DNA of 64,000 nucleotides from assembly GCA_023409535.1 (NCBI GenBank), contig JAEYGZ010000039.1:248001-312000 (forward strand), written 5' to 3'. This document shows positions 8,717 through 17,721 of the stretch, piece after piece. Origin of the DNA: Bacillota bacterium (GTDB taxonomy: Bacteria > Bacillota > Clostridia > Lachnospirales > Lachnospiraceae). Position numbers and translations under genes: made by a program. The notes beneath the pieces are model-generated. The model saw nothing but the letters and a program-made list of their open reading frames with translations, was not told where the DNA came from and searched no databases. Every line of letters begins with the position of its first letter. Position 1 is the first letter of the stretch.

Positions 8717-9945
8717 GGCTCTATGTTTATAGTTGAGATGGGGTCTCTGGAATTCAATCCATATCTATTTCTGATCCTTTTCCATGTTTAGTATCTATAA
8801 TTCATATTTTTAAGTATGAGAAATAAGCCTCTAGCATGTCATCATTTTTATCAGATAGAGCAGTGTAGGATTCTCGTACCAAATCCTTACTAAGTTTCAT
8901 ATTCCGTATGAAAGTCACTTTAGTACCTTGATTTTGTTGTTAAACCTACTGCAGGACTATTCGTAAAACCTTATTTGAAAGAATTTAGAATACCTTCAGA
9001 CCAGTTTCTGTAAGTCATAGCACAATTTTCAAATTTATGGAATTGCAGATCTCTCTGCAGACTATATCCAATCCCAGAATGCCGTACGTTGGTAAGTATG
9101 CTTGTCTATTTGGCATATCTCATAAAACTGTTCTTTCAGATGATGAGCTGCCCTCAGGTCATCGTTATAAAGTAGCATCAAGTCGCATGCTTTTTTGTTC
9201 CATTCTTAAGCTTACTATATCAAGTAAGAGTAGGCCTCTGGCTTCTTTTGTAGTATTTTCTGAGTCTAGCTGGTATCTTTCTCTGAAGCCTTTTACATAC
9301 ATTCTCTATAACCTATATCATATATCTGATGAAATGGTATTTAACAATGATTACAGTTGCATTTGGAAATTATGCTTTTGCCAGGTCTTCATTTGGCGGC
9401 TCCATGTCACATAAAAAGAATCTTACACGGTTCCGCTCTGCACGGAATATTTCTCTGAAATAAGAGGTAAGATGGTCCTGCTTTCTGTTTGGCAGGACAT
9501 CAAGGAGGCGATGTTTTATGGGATCAAAAGGATACATTGATATTTACCTGTGTCGGCATTACCCTTGAACATCTAATTCACTGCAGTCTGGAATTCGGAG
9601 ATGAGTATTTAACCGTATCAAGTAACCTTATAACAGTGTTTGCAGAAAGATTTGCATCTTCTGCAAAGGACTTAATGTTTCTAGTATTCCTTAAAAGTAC
9701 AATTATCTTATAAGACACCTTAAGGTTCGGCGTATATATGTAGGAAAAAAATGATACTTCCCAAGAAACGTTTTCCACAGGAGTAGACGTTCCTTCTTTT
9801 TCTGAGAACTAGATAAAAGATCTTCATCTGCATAAAGCACTCTTTGATTATCTGGGTTTGGTAATTGTGAATAGGGCTAGTCGGTTGTCCGCAATAAGGA
9901 CAAGTATGAGGGGAGGGTTCTGTTTTAATAAAAAACTTAACATAA
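8717..9945 (-). pseudogene. Decayed ISL3-family transposase (insertion-sequence remnant)
   Basis: Read leftwards from about 9940, broken frames spell the landmarks of an ISL3 transposase. First comes the zinc finger PHTCPYCGQPTSPIHNYQ (about 9915-9860), then a HTH with SFAEDANLSANTVIRLLD (about 9690-9610). Next are pieces of the DDE core: GNADTGKYQCIL (about 9570), RFFLCDMEPP (about 9410), FPNATVIIVKYHFIRYMI and VIENVCKRLQRKIPARLRKYYK (about 9370-9240). Many frameshifts and stops interrupt it. GGCTCT at 8717, right after the surface-protein terminator, could be one terminal repeat. The N-terminal side abuts an IS256-type fragment at about 9945. Not functional. Confidence 0.8.
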
Positions 9946-10400
9946 TTTACACCGATAGCTATCAGTATTGATACATTCTCGTATTCGCCACTGCAACAGC
10001 GTTTTAGGAAGATGCTATCGGCAAAGACATAGGGATAGTTTTCGCCATTCAGGTGTCGATTACGCTATACTTCGATGCACTTGTAAGCTTTCTTTAAGTT
10101 GCTCATCGTTTCCGGAGATATCCTCATGTCCCAAAGTGCTTCCGTAATATCTTCAATCCGGTGGACAGAAATACCACCCAGATCATCTAATGAGTGCCGC
10201 CTACACGGAGCTTTCCCGTCTGCGGTAGCACTCTATGGTGGCTGTTTCAAAAGGAATACACTTGAGTTTAGGTATGTTCAGATTTACTTTTCCGGAAGTA
10301 ATAATAAGATTTCTCTGGTAATGACCAGATCGATAACCCGACGATCACCGGAAAGACATGTTTCATTGCCTCCTTTGTGAGATTTGGTGTGGCATCAAGC
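9946..10400 (-). pseudogene. Truncated IS256/Mutator-family transposase remnant
   Basis: The minus-strand translation from about 10300 gives NIPKLKCIPFETATIECYRR, RRESSV, then GGISVHRIEDITEALWDMRI and SPETMSNL, then NGENYPYVFADSIFLKRC and YENVSILIAIGVN. This is the conserved middle of IS256/Mutator transposases. The reading frame is broken by stops and short indels, and the C-terminal catalytic part is missing: the sequence ends at about 9946 where the ISL3 fragment begins, so one element was cut by the other or both were joined by a deletion. Confidence 0.78.
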
Positions 10401-10590
10401 GGTTAAGGAATATGTACATTTTTTGTTAAATTAAATTATACGTTATCTCCGTTATCGGTTAGGATTATTTGCATGTCTTCAAACCCAAATTATAGGGGAA
10501 ATATGAAAATGGCCCCCGAATACAGTAATGGAGCAGATTTCAGAGAAATCCACTCCAACTATTTACATAGAGTAATAAAAAATAAAGTAA
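10400..10590. other. Intergenic sequence after the IS remnants
   Basis: AT-rich, with no ORF, promoter or terminal repeat that I can support. Confidence 0.4.
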
Positions 10591-10612
10591 GAAAAGGGCA
10601 TAGCCTTTTTTC
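10591..10612 (-). terminator. Terminator-like hairpin after the ligase-like gene
   Basis: GAAAAGG and CCTTTTTTC arms flank a 6-base loop at the 3' side of the leftward gene ending at 10667; T-rich sequence follows on the minus strand. It could act in both directions. Confidence 0.5.
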
Positions 10613-10666
10613 TATCTCCTTAGTTATAAATGACCTATATATTCATTAATATTTTTAACTTTATGT

Positions 10667-12538
10667 CTATCTATTTTTTGAAAAGTTATTATTTGGATTC
10701 AAGGTCTGATTATTTTTCACTTTACTATTTACAGCAATTCCGATCCCAATTAAAATCCAGTATAAAGGAGCAGTGGTTATACTAGAATCATTTGTTAGGG
10801 AACATATCATATATCCAATAGTACCAACGAATATTGCTGCACCAATTACAGAAAAAATATCTGGAAATTTACCTTTTATATATAGCCTTATACTTGATAT
10901 GAAATAAATAATATAGAAAATGAGGAAGGCAATTACAGATAATACACCTGTTTGTACGGCCATTTGAAGATATAAACAATGTGGCTTTGTTATGAATTGT
11001 CCGCCAAAACCATAATTATATATGTTAACGTAATCTTGTTGAGGAAATACAATGGAGAAGGTCTCGGCTCCGGAACCAAGAATTATTTTATCTTTTAACA
11101 AGGGAATGGTTCTGGACCAGATATAGCCGCGTCCGGAGGCATAATGTTCATATCCTGTAAAAAGTGCGGAAGGCGCTGTTATCATCTTCGTTAATCGTCC
11201 AGCGGAATTCATATAATAATAAGTATGATCCTCTGTTTGATTGGTAAAGAACCATGTTATGCCATCGATGGGTATCGTAAATCCAACGATATTATTTGAT
11301 ATAGATGGAGTAAATATAAAGCCTGTGTAACGATCATCTGTGATAGTAAATGATCCATTCGTTGAATCCATTGTTGAAGGAAGAACTGCATTGTTTTCAT
11401 CCATGAATACAAAATAACATATGCCGCTTGAATCATACAAAAAGTTCACTTTCAAAGTATTGCCGTTATATTTAAAAGTAACATTATCATCATTAGTTTG
11501 TATTTCTGTTAAGAGCGGTGCTGATTTTTGTATGTTTGTAATTTTTTGAATTTGATTTCCAAAATAATTATCAAATTTAACATTGATTACAAATAATGAG
11601 ATTATCATTAGTATAATTAATGGTATTGAGATGTAGAAATATTTGATAAAATACCGCCATAGTAAAATTACAGATAAAATAATTGTAACAGAAACACCAA
11701 CAAAGCCTGCAGTAGATTTTGAACCATACAGACAGATGGCAAGTCCAATCATAGCAGCCAGAAATAATAACCTTAACCATAATTTTTTTGTAAATATCGC
11801 CATAAAAAGCATGATAGGTAATATCATTGTAACATATGTGCCAACATAGTTTGGATTATAAAATGAAAGATATACACGATTAATTCCTGCAACAAAATTA
11901 AATTCACTTTTAAAATTTCGGTATATAGAATTTGATATAAAATTCCATCCTGTTTGAGTATTATAAAAATCGTGTCCTGCCACTTGCGTTAAGCCCAATA
12001 GACTTAGAAATAGTACACTAATAAGCAGAGAATAAATGATATATTTAAGATTCTTTTCAGATTTTGTATAAAGGTAAGCATAATATGCAAGGCAGCAATA
12101 TGCCAATACGGCGAACACAGATTCAAACTGTTCGTGTATTCCGGTAAAGCTATAACTTCGGTATTTGGATACAAGAGAAGAGAGTAATGCCAAAAGTGCA
12201 TAGATTCCTAAGGGAATAAATATATATGGTAAACGAATACTCTTTCTATCTTTATATGTGTTAAATAGAATAAATATAATCATAATAACTGCTGTACCGA
12301 TTAGAAATAATTGTTTATAATATAAAAAGAAATCAAAAAATATATCATTCTCAGTAAACCACTCAAATTGTGATAAATTAGCCGAATATTGATGTATTTT
12401 TACAATAAGCGGCAGAATAGCTATTATAAACATAATAGGAAGTATATACATTATACTTGCGTCAGAACTTTGTGGTTGAAAATTCTGTTTTTTTGTTAAA
12501 ATCTTTTTTTGCTGTAATTTCTTGTTTTGACTTGCCAT
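10667..12538 (-). CDS. O-antigen ligase/Wzy-like polytopic membrane protein
   Basis: 623 aa with about a dozen membrane helices, a basic Lys/Gln-rich start, and a large outside domain between helices in the C-terminal half (about residues 325-500) that ends in the GSGAETFSIVFPQQD / KPHCLYLQMAVQTG region typical of the O-antigen ligase (Wzy_C/WaaL) fold. Proteins of this fold polymerise or transfer lipid-linked glycans; in Gram-positives they act in capsule, teichuronic-type or glycoprotein assembly. The beta-rich insert of about 120 residues (for example WFFTNQTEDHTYYYMNSAG) is unusual. No glycosyltransferases are nearby, so the substrate is unknown. Start ATG 12538 after AAAGGAG. Confidence 0.78.
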   Translation of the reverse strand: MASQNKKLQQKKILTKKQNFQPQSSDASIMYILPIMFIIAILPLIVKIHQYSANLSQFEWFTENDIFFDFFLYYKQLFLIGTAVIMIIFILFNTYKDRKSIRLPYIFIPLGIYALLALLSSLVSKYRSYSFTGIHEQFESVFAVLAYCCLAYYAYLYTKSEKNLKYIIYSLLISVLFLSLLGLTQVAGHDFYNTQTGWNFISNSIYRNFKSEFNFVAGINRVYLSFYNPNYVGTYVTMILPIMLFMAIFTKKLWLRLLFLAAMIGLAICLYGSKSTAGFVGVSVTIILSVILLWRYFIKYFYISIPLIILMIISLFVINVKFDNYFGNQIQKITNIQKSAPLLTEIQTNDDNVTFKYNGNTLKVNFLYDSSGICYFVFMDENNAVLPSTMDSTNGSFTITDDRYTGFIFTPSISNNIVGFTIPIDGITWFFTNQTEDHTYYYMNSAGRLTKMITAPSALFTGYEHYASGRGYIWSRTIPLLKDKIILGSGAETFSIVFPQQDYVNIYNYGFGGQFITKPHCLYLQMAVQTGVLSVIAFLIFYIIYFISSIRLYIKGKFPDIFSVIGAAIFVGTIGYMICSLTNDSSITTAPLYWILIGIGIAVNSKVKNNQTLNPNNNFSKNR

Positions 12539-12565
12539 GACGTATTCTCCTTTAATTCGACCATA

Positions 12566-12588
12566 TTAAGCGTTTATAAAACGCTTAA
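12566..12588 (-). promoter_or_regulatory. 23-base palindrome before the ligase-like gene
   Basis: TTAAGCGTTT (12566-12575), ATA, AAACGCTTAA (12579-12588): a perfect 10-bp inverted repeat 28 bases before the start codon. It can be an operator or a leader hairpin next to the ribosome site. Confidence 0.55.
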
Positions 12589-12821
12589 ATCAATTGGATT
12601 TGTTTTTCCTTTCGACTTTTCTGTAAACTACCAGGATTTTTCTCATTTATTTATAGAGAATTCCTTTTATAGTTTGTTTTGTATTTTGCAATACCTTAAT
12701 ACTCCATATTAAGACATTATACACCAGAAAGACAGTTAATACAATATTTCATAAGCCTGACTAATGTATTATGGTTATAGCATTACTCTCAACTCTGGTC
12801 AGTTGGATATCGTTGCTGCTC

Positions 12822-13097
12822 CTATTCGCAGTAGGGACGGTACCTTATTTTACTATAAATATTACTTTCTTTTATGCCCAGAAATTGACTGATGTTCTGT
12901 GATAATACTCTCAGCAGATCTTTTGGATCTTCAAAATATACAAGAGTCTTTTTAACTTTTTTACCGGGTGACAGCTTGGCAGATAAAGTGTCGTCAAAAT
13001 AAGTTTGATTTACAGCATAATTATCTGTATAACCCTTGAAATCAAGTAAACTTCGTAAAAGAAGTGTCGGTATAGGGGGAGTAATTTCAAACCGCAT
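12822..13097 (-). pseudogene. Fragment resembling the end of a secreted DUF4352/Ig-like protein
   Basis: The segment GYTDNYAVNQTYFDDTLSAK followed by LSPGKKVKKTLVYFEDPKDL resembles the C-terminal strands of DUF4352-type secreted domains, where a PGKK.KGTLVYEVP pattern is common. No signal peptide or N-terminal half is found upstream on the minus strand and no ribosome site precedes it, so it is probably a remnant. The family match is from pattern memory and tentative. Confidence 0.4.
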
Positions 13098-13230
13098 TCA
13101 TTGTTATTGTTTCTTGGAGTGATTTGAAAGATATATTCATGTAGAATTTGCTTCCTCTCCTTAGCTGTTTGAGTTTAGTTACATATCATAGACAACGATT
13201 ATTCAATATATACCTGCATGCAGAAATAGT

Positions 13231-13297
13231 GTAAAGAAAGCACTCCGGTCAGGACGGAAAAACCTTGCCCCGGACCGAAGTGCTGTGGATGAATTAT
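13231..13297 (-). terminator. Repeated terminator unit A of the small secreted-protein family
   Basis: Inverted arms AGCACTCCGGTC (13239-13250) and GGACCGAAGTGCT (13272-13284) fold into an imperfect hairpin; on the minus strand it ends in TTTCTTT. Nearly the same sequence recurs at 14491-14558, and half of it at 13841-13868. Confidence 0.65.
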
Positions 13298-13342
13298 GGG
13301 ATAAATGAGTTACCTTTAATTCGCAGCCCAATCGAAGCTATC

Positions 13343-13792
13343 TTAAGATAGAACCAGTCCGTATCCACCAAGTTTTATTGGTGATAACGAAGAAAACTGA
13401 ATTAATATATGACTATCCACTGGTTGTGCCGGAATATCAATCATTGCTCCATATGTAGAATAAATGGTTTGACTATACAGCGTATTGCCAGTGGTTGAAT
13501 TATAAATAGTAACATAAAAAGCATAATTACCGTTAGGCATAGGAAGTTGAACAGTAAATGCTCTGCCGTAGGGCACATACCATGACCCATCTGTAGTTGT
13601 TGTATCAAATAACATCATGCCGCTACCGCCCGGCATATCTAATGGATCAGGTTGATATTGAAAATGTTTAAAATTAATGTCGTTAAAAATTAATACAGGT
13701 ACTGATGTGGTTGATGCATATGCAGTAGCAGGTATAGCCAGCAGTGACATGATGCAAATAAGAGTTATAATTCTTCTTAATAATTTTTTTAT
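13343..13792 (-). CDS. Small secreted protein, copy 1 of a tandem family (start codon apparently changed to ATA)
   Basis: The frame reads (I)KKLLRRIITLICIMSLLAIP, ATAYAS and then a mature beta-rich domain of about 120 aa with DPLDMPGGSG, a GSWYVPYGRAF motif and the ending KLGGYGLVLS. It matches copy 2 (13894-14337) over the mature part. In copy 2 the conserved AAAGGTGG ribosome site leads to ATGAAAAAA; here the equivalent place (13790-13792) reads ATAAAAAAA. Without that start, the first ATG is at 13750, which would drop the basic n-region and half of the signal peptide and has no ribosome site. So the gene uses a very rare AUA start, is silenced, or is made without export. Function is unknown; no catalytic motif is visible. 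Confidence 0.6.
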   Translation of the reverse strand: MKKLLRRIITLICIMSLLAIPATAYASTTSVPVLIFNDINFKHFQYQPDPLDMPGGSGMMLFDTTTTDGSWYVPYGRAFTVQLPMPNGNYAFYVTIYNSTTGNTLYSQTIYSTYGAMIDIPAQPVDSHILIQFSSLSPIKLGGYGLVLS

Positions 13793-13840
13793 TGTAAATT
13801 ACCACCTTTTATTTGACTCTTATTAAAAAGCATATGATTA

Positions 13841-13868
13841 CCCGGACCGAAGCACTATGGATGAGTTA
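13841..13868 (-). repeat. Truncated copy (unit B) of the family terminator repeat
   Basis: CCCGGACCGAAGCACTATGGATGAG matches the right arm of units A and C, but the partner arm is absent, so this copy cannot form the same hairpin. Confidence 0.6.
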
Positions 13869-13893
13869 TTACTAAAAGTATTTCAAAGAATAG

Positions 13894-14337
13894 CTAAGCT
13901 AAAATAGCAGAATAGCCAATTAGATGCATGTCGGCTAAGGCAGTAAGTACAAAAGTATAGCGATTATCGACGCTTTCTGGTGCATATTCAAAGATATAAC
14001 CATAAATTGTTGACCATGTTGCAGTGTCTTGGATTAAATTACCATTTTTATAGATTTGTGCTCTGACTGTAGTATTAGGTTCTGATGTAAAAACTTGAAA
14101 GACTAATTTTTTACCTGCAGGTACATACCAATCACGAGTTGCATCAGCATAATTTGGAAAATCAAAGCCATAACCAGGACTTAAATACATCGGATCGGGT
14201 TCGAAATTAATAATAATACAGTCATCTGCCTTATAAACGACGACAGGATTAGAAGCAGCTAATACTGTAGAGGCAGGCATAACAAATATGGTTGCAGCTA
14301 AAGCAAGAACTAGAATTCTTTGTAACATTTTTTTCAT
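13894..14337 (-). CDS. Small secreted protein, intact copy 2 of a tandem family
   Basis: 147 aa. Signal peptide MKKMLQRILVLALAATIFVM, cut near VLA-AS, then a single compact beta-rich domain with the family signature FEPDPMYLSPGYG and RDWYVPAGKKL, ending HLIGYSAILA. The start is ATG 14337 (7 bases after AAAGGTGG); a GTG at 14349 overlaps the ribosome site and is less likely. It has no cysteine apart from one, no anchor and no recognised enzyme motif. The neighbours are two damaged paralogues, so this is the only apparently functional member in the window. A role in the envelope or as a released protein is possible; nothing supports more. Confidence 0.7.
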   Translation of the reverse strand: MKKMLQRILVLALAATIFVMPASTVLAASNPVVVYKADDCIIINFEPDPMYLSPGYGFDFPNYADATRDWYVPAGKKLVFQVFTSEPNTTVRAQIYKNGNLIQDTATWSTIYGYIFEYAPESVDNRYTFVLTALADMHLIGYSAILA

Positions 14338-14490
14338 AATATGTACCACCTTTCTTTATAATTTGTTATCGGTTACAAGATAATTGTACACATGTAACTA
14401 TTAAATGGCAATATGATTTGGAAATATTAAGAAAATTACAAGAAATGTAAGACTTATTTAAGAAATAAAAATTTCTGCATAAAAGGAGGG

Positions 14491-14558
14491 CAAAGAAAAC
14501 ACTCCGGACAGAGCAGAGAATAGCTTGCCTGAGCTGAAGTGCTGTAGATGAATTATTG
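14491..14558 (-). terminator. Repeated terminator unit C of the small secreted-protein family
   Basis: CACTCCGGAC (about 14500-14509) and the opposing CTGAAGTGCTG (about 14533-14543) mirror unit A at 13231-13297. The minus strand ends with TTTTCTTT. It follows the damaged third copy. Confidence 0.6.
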
Positions 14559-14559
14559 A

Positions 14560-15080
14560 ACCGCAATTCAAAATGCCATGTTTCAGGTGGTTTATATTGA
14601 GATTGGTGTTGATAATATGCGGTATAATTATTTACCCAAATAGTTTCAGAACTTGTATTATCTAAAATAATAAATAAAGTGCAGCTTGATCAATTAGTAC
14701 ATTGATCGGTGGAATATCAATAAATAAGGCCCCGTTATAAGAATTACCCTGTGCTATAACACTATAAGTTGGAAGTATTCTAAGTACCCTATATCTTAAT
14801 ATACCTTATCAGAACCACCGTAATCCCCAAAACTACTTGTTGCGTAGAGAGGATAACCATAACCATTAGGCACAGCCCAATACCCATCAAAGACATTATT
14901 CACCAAGGTAACAGATTGACAGGTAATAGTTGTTATAGTGGTTGAAATTCAAAGGACTTACCGTATCCAAAATCATCTGTTAGGACTGCTCCTAAAGTAG
15001 CAGCAAACACTGAAGAAGTCGGTGTAATAAATAACAGTGATGCAAACATGATGACTGCAAATCTCTGTAATATTTTTCAT
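14560..15080 (-). pseudogene. Small secreted protein, broken copy 3 of the tandem family
   Basis: AAAGGTGG and ATG (15078-15080) are kept, but the A run after the start is short, so the frame is shifted at once. Restoring one A gives KILQRFAVIMFASLLFITP, TSSVFAAT, a signal peptide like that of copy 2, followed by TDDFGYGKSFEFQPL and a stop. Later pieces in other frames keep YWAVPNGYGYP (the WYVP-G motif of the family) and GALFIDIPP. The gene is therefore a decayed paralogue ending in terminator unit C. Confidence 0.7.
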
Positions 15081-15217
15081 AGTATATACCACCTTTCTAA
15101 ATAGTTAAATTAATAAATGAGGGATAAGTTACTATGTAGCGCTACAATAAAATAATACAGTATTATAGAGTTTTATCGACACTCAGATATGCTCTAGCAT
15201 GATTAAGTATATGATAT

Positions 15218-17455
15218 TTACATTTTCTCATGGAAGGTTCTTGCAATTACCTCCTCCTGCTGTGCCGGACTTAATGAATTGAATCTAACCGCATATCCTG
15301 ATACCCGAATTGTAAGACTTGGATATTTCTCAGGATGTTCCTTTGCGTCAAGCAGAAGTGAGCGGTCTAATACGTTCACATTGATGTGATGACTGCCATT
15401 TGAAAAGTAACCGTCCAGTAGGGAGGACAGGTTGTGAATACGGTTGGCCTCATCCTTACCGAGTGCAGCCGGAGTGATTGAGAAGGTATAGGATATTCCA
15501 TCTCGGCAGTTATCATAGTCAAGCTTGGCCACAGATTGCAGTGATGCGAGTGCGCCCTTTCTATCCCTTCCGTGCATGGGATTGGCTCCCGGGGCAAAGG
15601 GTTGGCCTTTCTTTCTGCCGTCAGGTGTAGAGCCTGTCTTCTTACCATATACAACATTACTTGTGATGGTAAGTATGGACAGAGTGTGAATTGCATTGCG
15701 ATATGCCGGATTCCTGCGCAGTCTTACCATGAATTCCTCAACAAGTATCACTGCGATTTGATCTGCCCTGTCATCATTATTACCATAGGCGGGAAACTCA
15801 CCTTCAATGGTAAAGTCCGTGATCAGTCCGCGTTCATCCTTTACCGGTGTTACTTTAGCATATCGAATTGCACTTAATGAATCGGCAGCTACGGATAATC
15901 CTGCGACGCCAAAGGCCATCAGGCGTTCAACCGCAGTATCATGGAGAGCCATCTGGAGCTTTTCATAAGCATATTTATCATGCATATAGTGGATGACATT
16001 CATCGTGTTGACATATAACCCGCAGAGCCAGTCGAGCATGGGCAAGAAGGCTTGCATGACCTCCTCGTAGGACAAAGGGATGCCTGCAGGAAAACTATTG
16101 GTAACAGGTCCCGCCTGTTCCCCCGTGATTTCGTCTCTGCCGCCGTTTAGGCTTAAAAGCAATGCCTTGGCAAGGTTGCAGCGTGCACCGAAGTATTGCA
16201 TCTGCTTCCCGATGCGCATGGCAGATACACAGCAGGCGATACCATAATCATCTCCATACAAAGGACGCATTAAATCATCATTTTCGTATTGAATGGAGTC
16301 GGTTTCAATAGACATTTTCGCGCAGTAATTCTTAAAGTTCTTTGGCAATTTTCCGGACCATAGCACCGTAAGATTAGGCTCCGGAGCAGGAGAAAGCGTA
16401 GTCAGAGTGTGTAAAAACCGGTAACTGCTCTTCGTAACCATACTATGACCATCTTCGGTCATGCCTCCGATGGCTTCCGTTACCCAGGTGGGATCTCCGG
16501 CATATAGCTCGTTATAATCCGGAGTCCGGAGCTGTCTTGCCATACGAAGCTTTAATACAAACTGGTCAATGATTTCCTGGGCTTGGGCCTCGTCTATGAT
16601 ACCATTTCTCAGATCACGCTCAAAATAGATATCCAGGAAGGTGGAGGTACGTCCCAGAGACATGGCAGCACCGTTTTGCTCTTTTATGGCGCCCAGATAA
16701 GCAAAATATAGCCATTGCACCGCTTCTTTCGCATTTGCGGCAGGATGGGAGATATCATATCCGTATTCCTGGGCCATTGTTTTTAACTGCCCGAGAAAAT
16801 CAATCTGGCGGTAGAGCTCCTCCAAGGTTCGCATATTTTCTTCATTCATTATGCGTTGTCCCAGAAGCAGCTTATCAGCTTCTTTCTGCGCTATTAGATA
16901 ATCAACTCCGTACAGCGTAACTCTACGGTAATCGCCAATGATTCTTCCTCTTCCGTAAGCATCGGGTAAACCGGTGATGACGCCGCTTTTACGAGCGGTT
17001 CGCATCTCAGGGGTATACACGCGGAATACTCCGTCATTATGAGTCGTACGGTATCTAAAATGCTCCTCTATCTTATCGGATAAGGTGTAGCCGTAAGCCT
17101 CACAAGCCTGCCTGGCCATCCTTATTCCACCAAAGGGATTGACTCCTCTTCGAAGGGGAGCATCTGTTTGAAAGCCTACGATGATTTCCTTTTCCTGATC
17201 CAGATAGGAGGGAGGGTAGGTGAGCAGGGAGGATACCTGGTCGGTATTAATGGATAGAACACCCTTTTGATGCTCTTCCTTCTGAAGCTCCATATACTTT
17301 TCGTTTAGAGCTTTTGTACATACTGTGGCATTCGCTAAGAAGCTTTCATCTCCTTCAAATGGAGTAAAATTATTCAGGATAAAGTTACGTACATTGATTT
17401 CTGACTGCCATAATCCGGGCTTAAAATCATACCATGGGTTCATCATATACCTCAT
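15218..17455 (-). CDS. pflB: Pyruvate formate-lyase (glycyl-radical enzyme)
   Basis: 745 aa, full length. It cleaves pyruvate with CoA to acetyl-CoA and formate, the main anaerobic fate of pyruvate in fermenters. The paired active-site cysteines lie in ACCVSAMRIGK and the C-terminal glycyl-radical loop is LTIRVSGYAVRF, whose Gly must be activated by a PFL-activating radical-SAM enzyme; pflA is not in this window. MNPWYDFKPGLW is the usual N-terminus, so the real start may be one of the two ATGs at 17446 or 17443 (GAGG lies just before them) rather than 17455. A ZTP riboswitch with a terminator controls the leader. Confidence 0.95.
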   Translation of the reverse strand: MRYMMNPWYDFKPGLWQSEINVRNFILNNFTPFEGDESFLANATVCTKALNEKYMELQKEEHQKGVLSINTDQVSSLLTYPPSYLDQEKEIIVGFQTDAPLRRGVNPFGGIRMARQACEAYGYTLSDKIEEHFRYRTTHNDGVFRVYTPEMRTARKSGVITGLPDAYGRGRIIGDYRRVTLYGVDYLIAQKEADKLLLGQRIMNEENMRTLEELYRQIDFLGQLKTMAQEYGYDISHPAANAKEAVQWLYFAYLGAIKEQNGAAMSLGRTSTFLDIYFERDLRNGIIDEAQAQEIIDQFVLKLRMARQLRTPDYNELYAGDPTWVTEAIGGMTEDGHSMVTKSSYRFLHTLTTLSPAPEPNLTVLWSGKLPKNFKNYCAKMSIETDSIQYENDDLMRPLYGDDYGIACCVSAMRIGKQMQYFGARCNLAKALLLSLNGGRDEITGEQAGPVTNSFPAGIPLSYEEVMQAFLPMLDWLCGLYVNTMNVIHYMHDKYAYEKLQMALHDTAVERLMAFGVAGLSVAADSLSAIRYAKVTPVKDERGLITDFTIEGEFPAYGNNDDRADQIAVILVEEFMVRLRRNPAYRNAIHTLSILTITSNVVYGKKTGSTPDGRKKGQPFAPGANPMHGRDRKGALASLQSVAKLDYDNCRDGISYTFSITPAALGKDEANRIHNLSSLLDGYFSNGSHHINVNVLDRSLLLDAKEHPEKYPSLTIRVSGYAVRFNSLSPAQQEEVIARTFHEKM

Positions 17456-17481
17456 TTCTGCACTGAGTATTGGTATTTAAC

Positions 17482-17506
17482 GTTTGTATACAGCGCGAAT
17501 ACAAAC
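17482..17506 (-). repeat. Inverted repeat in the pflB leader
   Basis: GTTTGTAT (17482-17489) and ATACAAAC (17499-17506) flank ACAGCGCGA. The motif resembles the GTTTGTAC...GTACAAAC inner arms of the hairpin repeat at 23637-23760. Confidence 0.4.
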
Positions 17507-17603
17507 CTGACTGGTGAGGAGAGCAGCAATTCTCATATACACTCAATCTTGTTTTCCGTTATGAAGTGACTGAAACTCAGGCTTATGGTAAAGATGAACA
17601 ATA

Positions 17604-17633
17604 AAAAACCGCCTGAGCATTTGCCCAGGCGGT
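17604..17633 (-). terminator. Riboswitch-controlled terminator before pflB
   Basis: On the minus strand ACCGCCTGGGC pairs with GCTCAGGCGGT across an AAAT loop and is followed by six T. The 5' arm contains the CCGCCTGGGC core of the ZTP aptamer, so ligand binding and termination exclude each other. Confidence 0.88.
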
Positions 17634-17714
17634 CGACATTTTTATCCGGCTTGCATATCTTGAAGCGTTCCTATCGGTCCCCTGTGGTGATCCACACTTC
17701 CGCCAGTTCCGATA
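17623..17714 (-). ncRNA. ZTP (pfl-motif) riboswitch
   Basis: On the minus strand the aptamer shows the 5' GGAACTGGCGGAAG block, a GTGG/CCAC stem, AGGGGACCG and, after a linker, the hallmark CCGCCTGGGC. This class binds ZTP/ZMP, the alarmone of 10-formyl-tetrahydrofolate shortage, and was first named for its position before pfl genes. Because CCGCCTGGGC is shared with the terminator arm, ligand should prevent termination and turn pflB on, giving formate for C1-folate supply. Confidence 0.88.
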
Positions 17715-17721
17715 TAACCAA

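Noticed and set aside
9037..9414. 125-aa rightward ORF in the IS region
   Set aside because: It is the shadow of a degraded leftward ISL3 transposase whose motifs are visible on the opposite strand.
12822..13097. Treating the DUF4352-like piece as a complete gene
   Set aside because: No ribosome site, signal peptide or N-terminal half; the fragment looks like a remnant.
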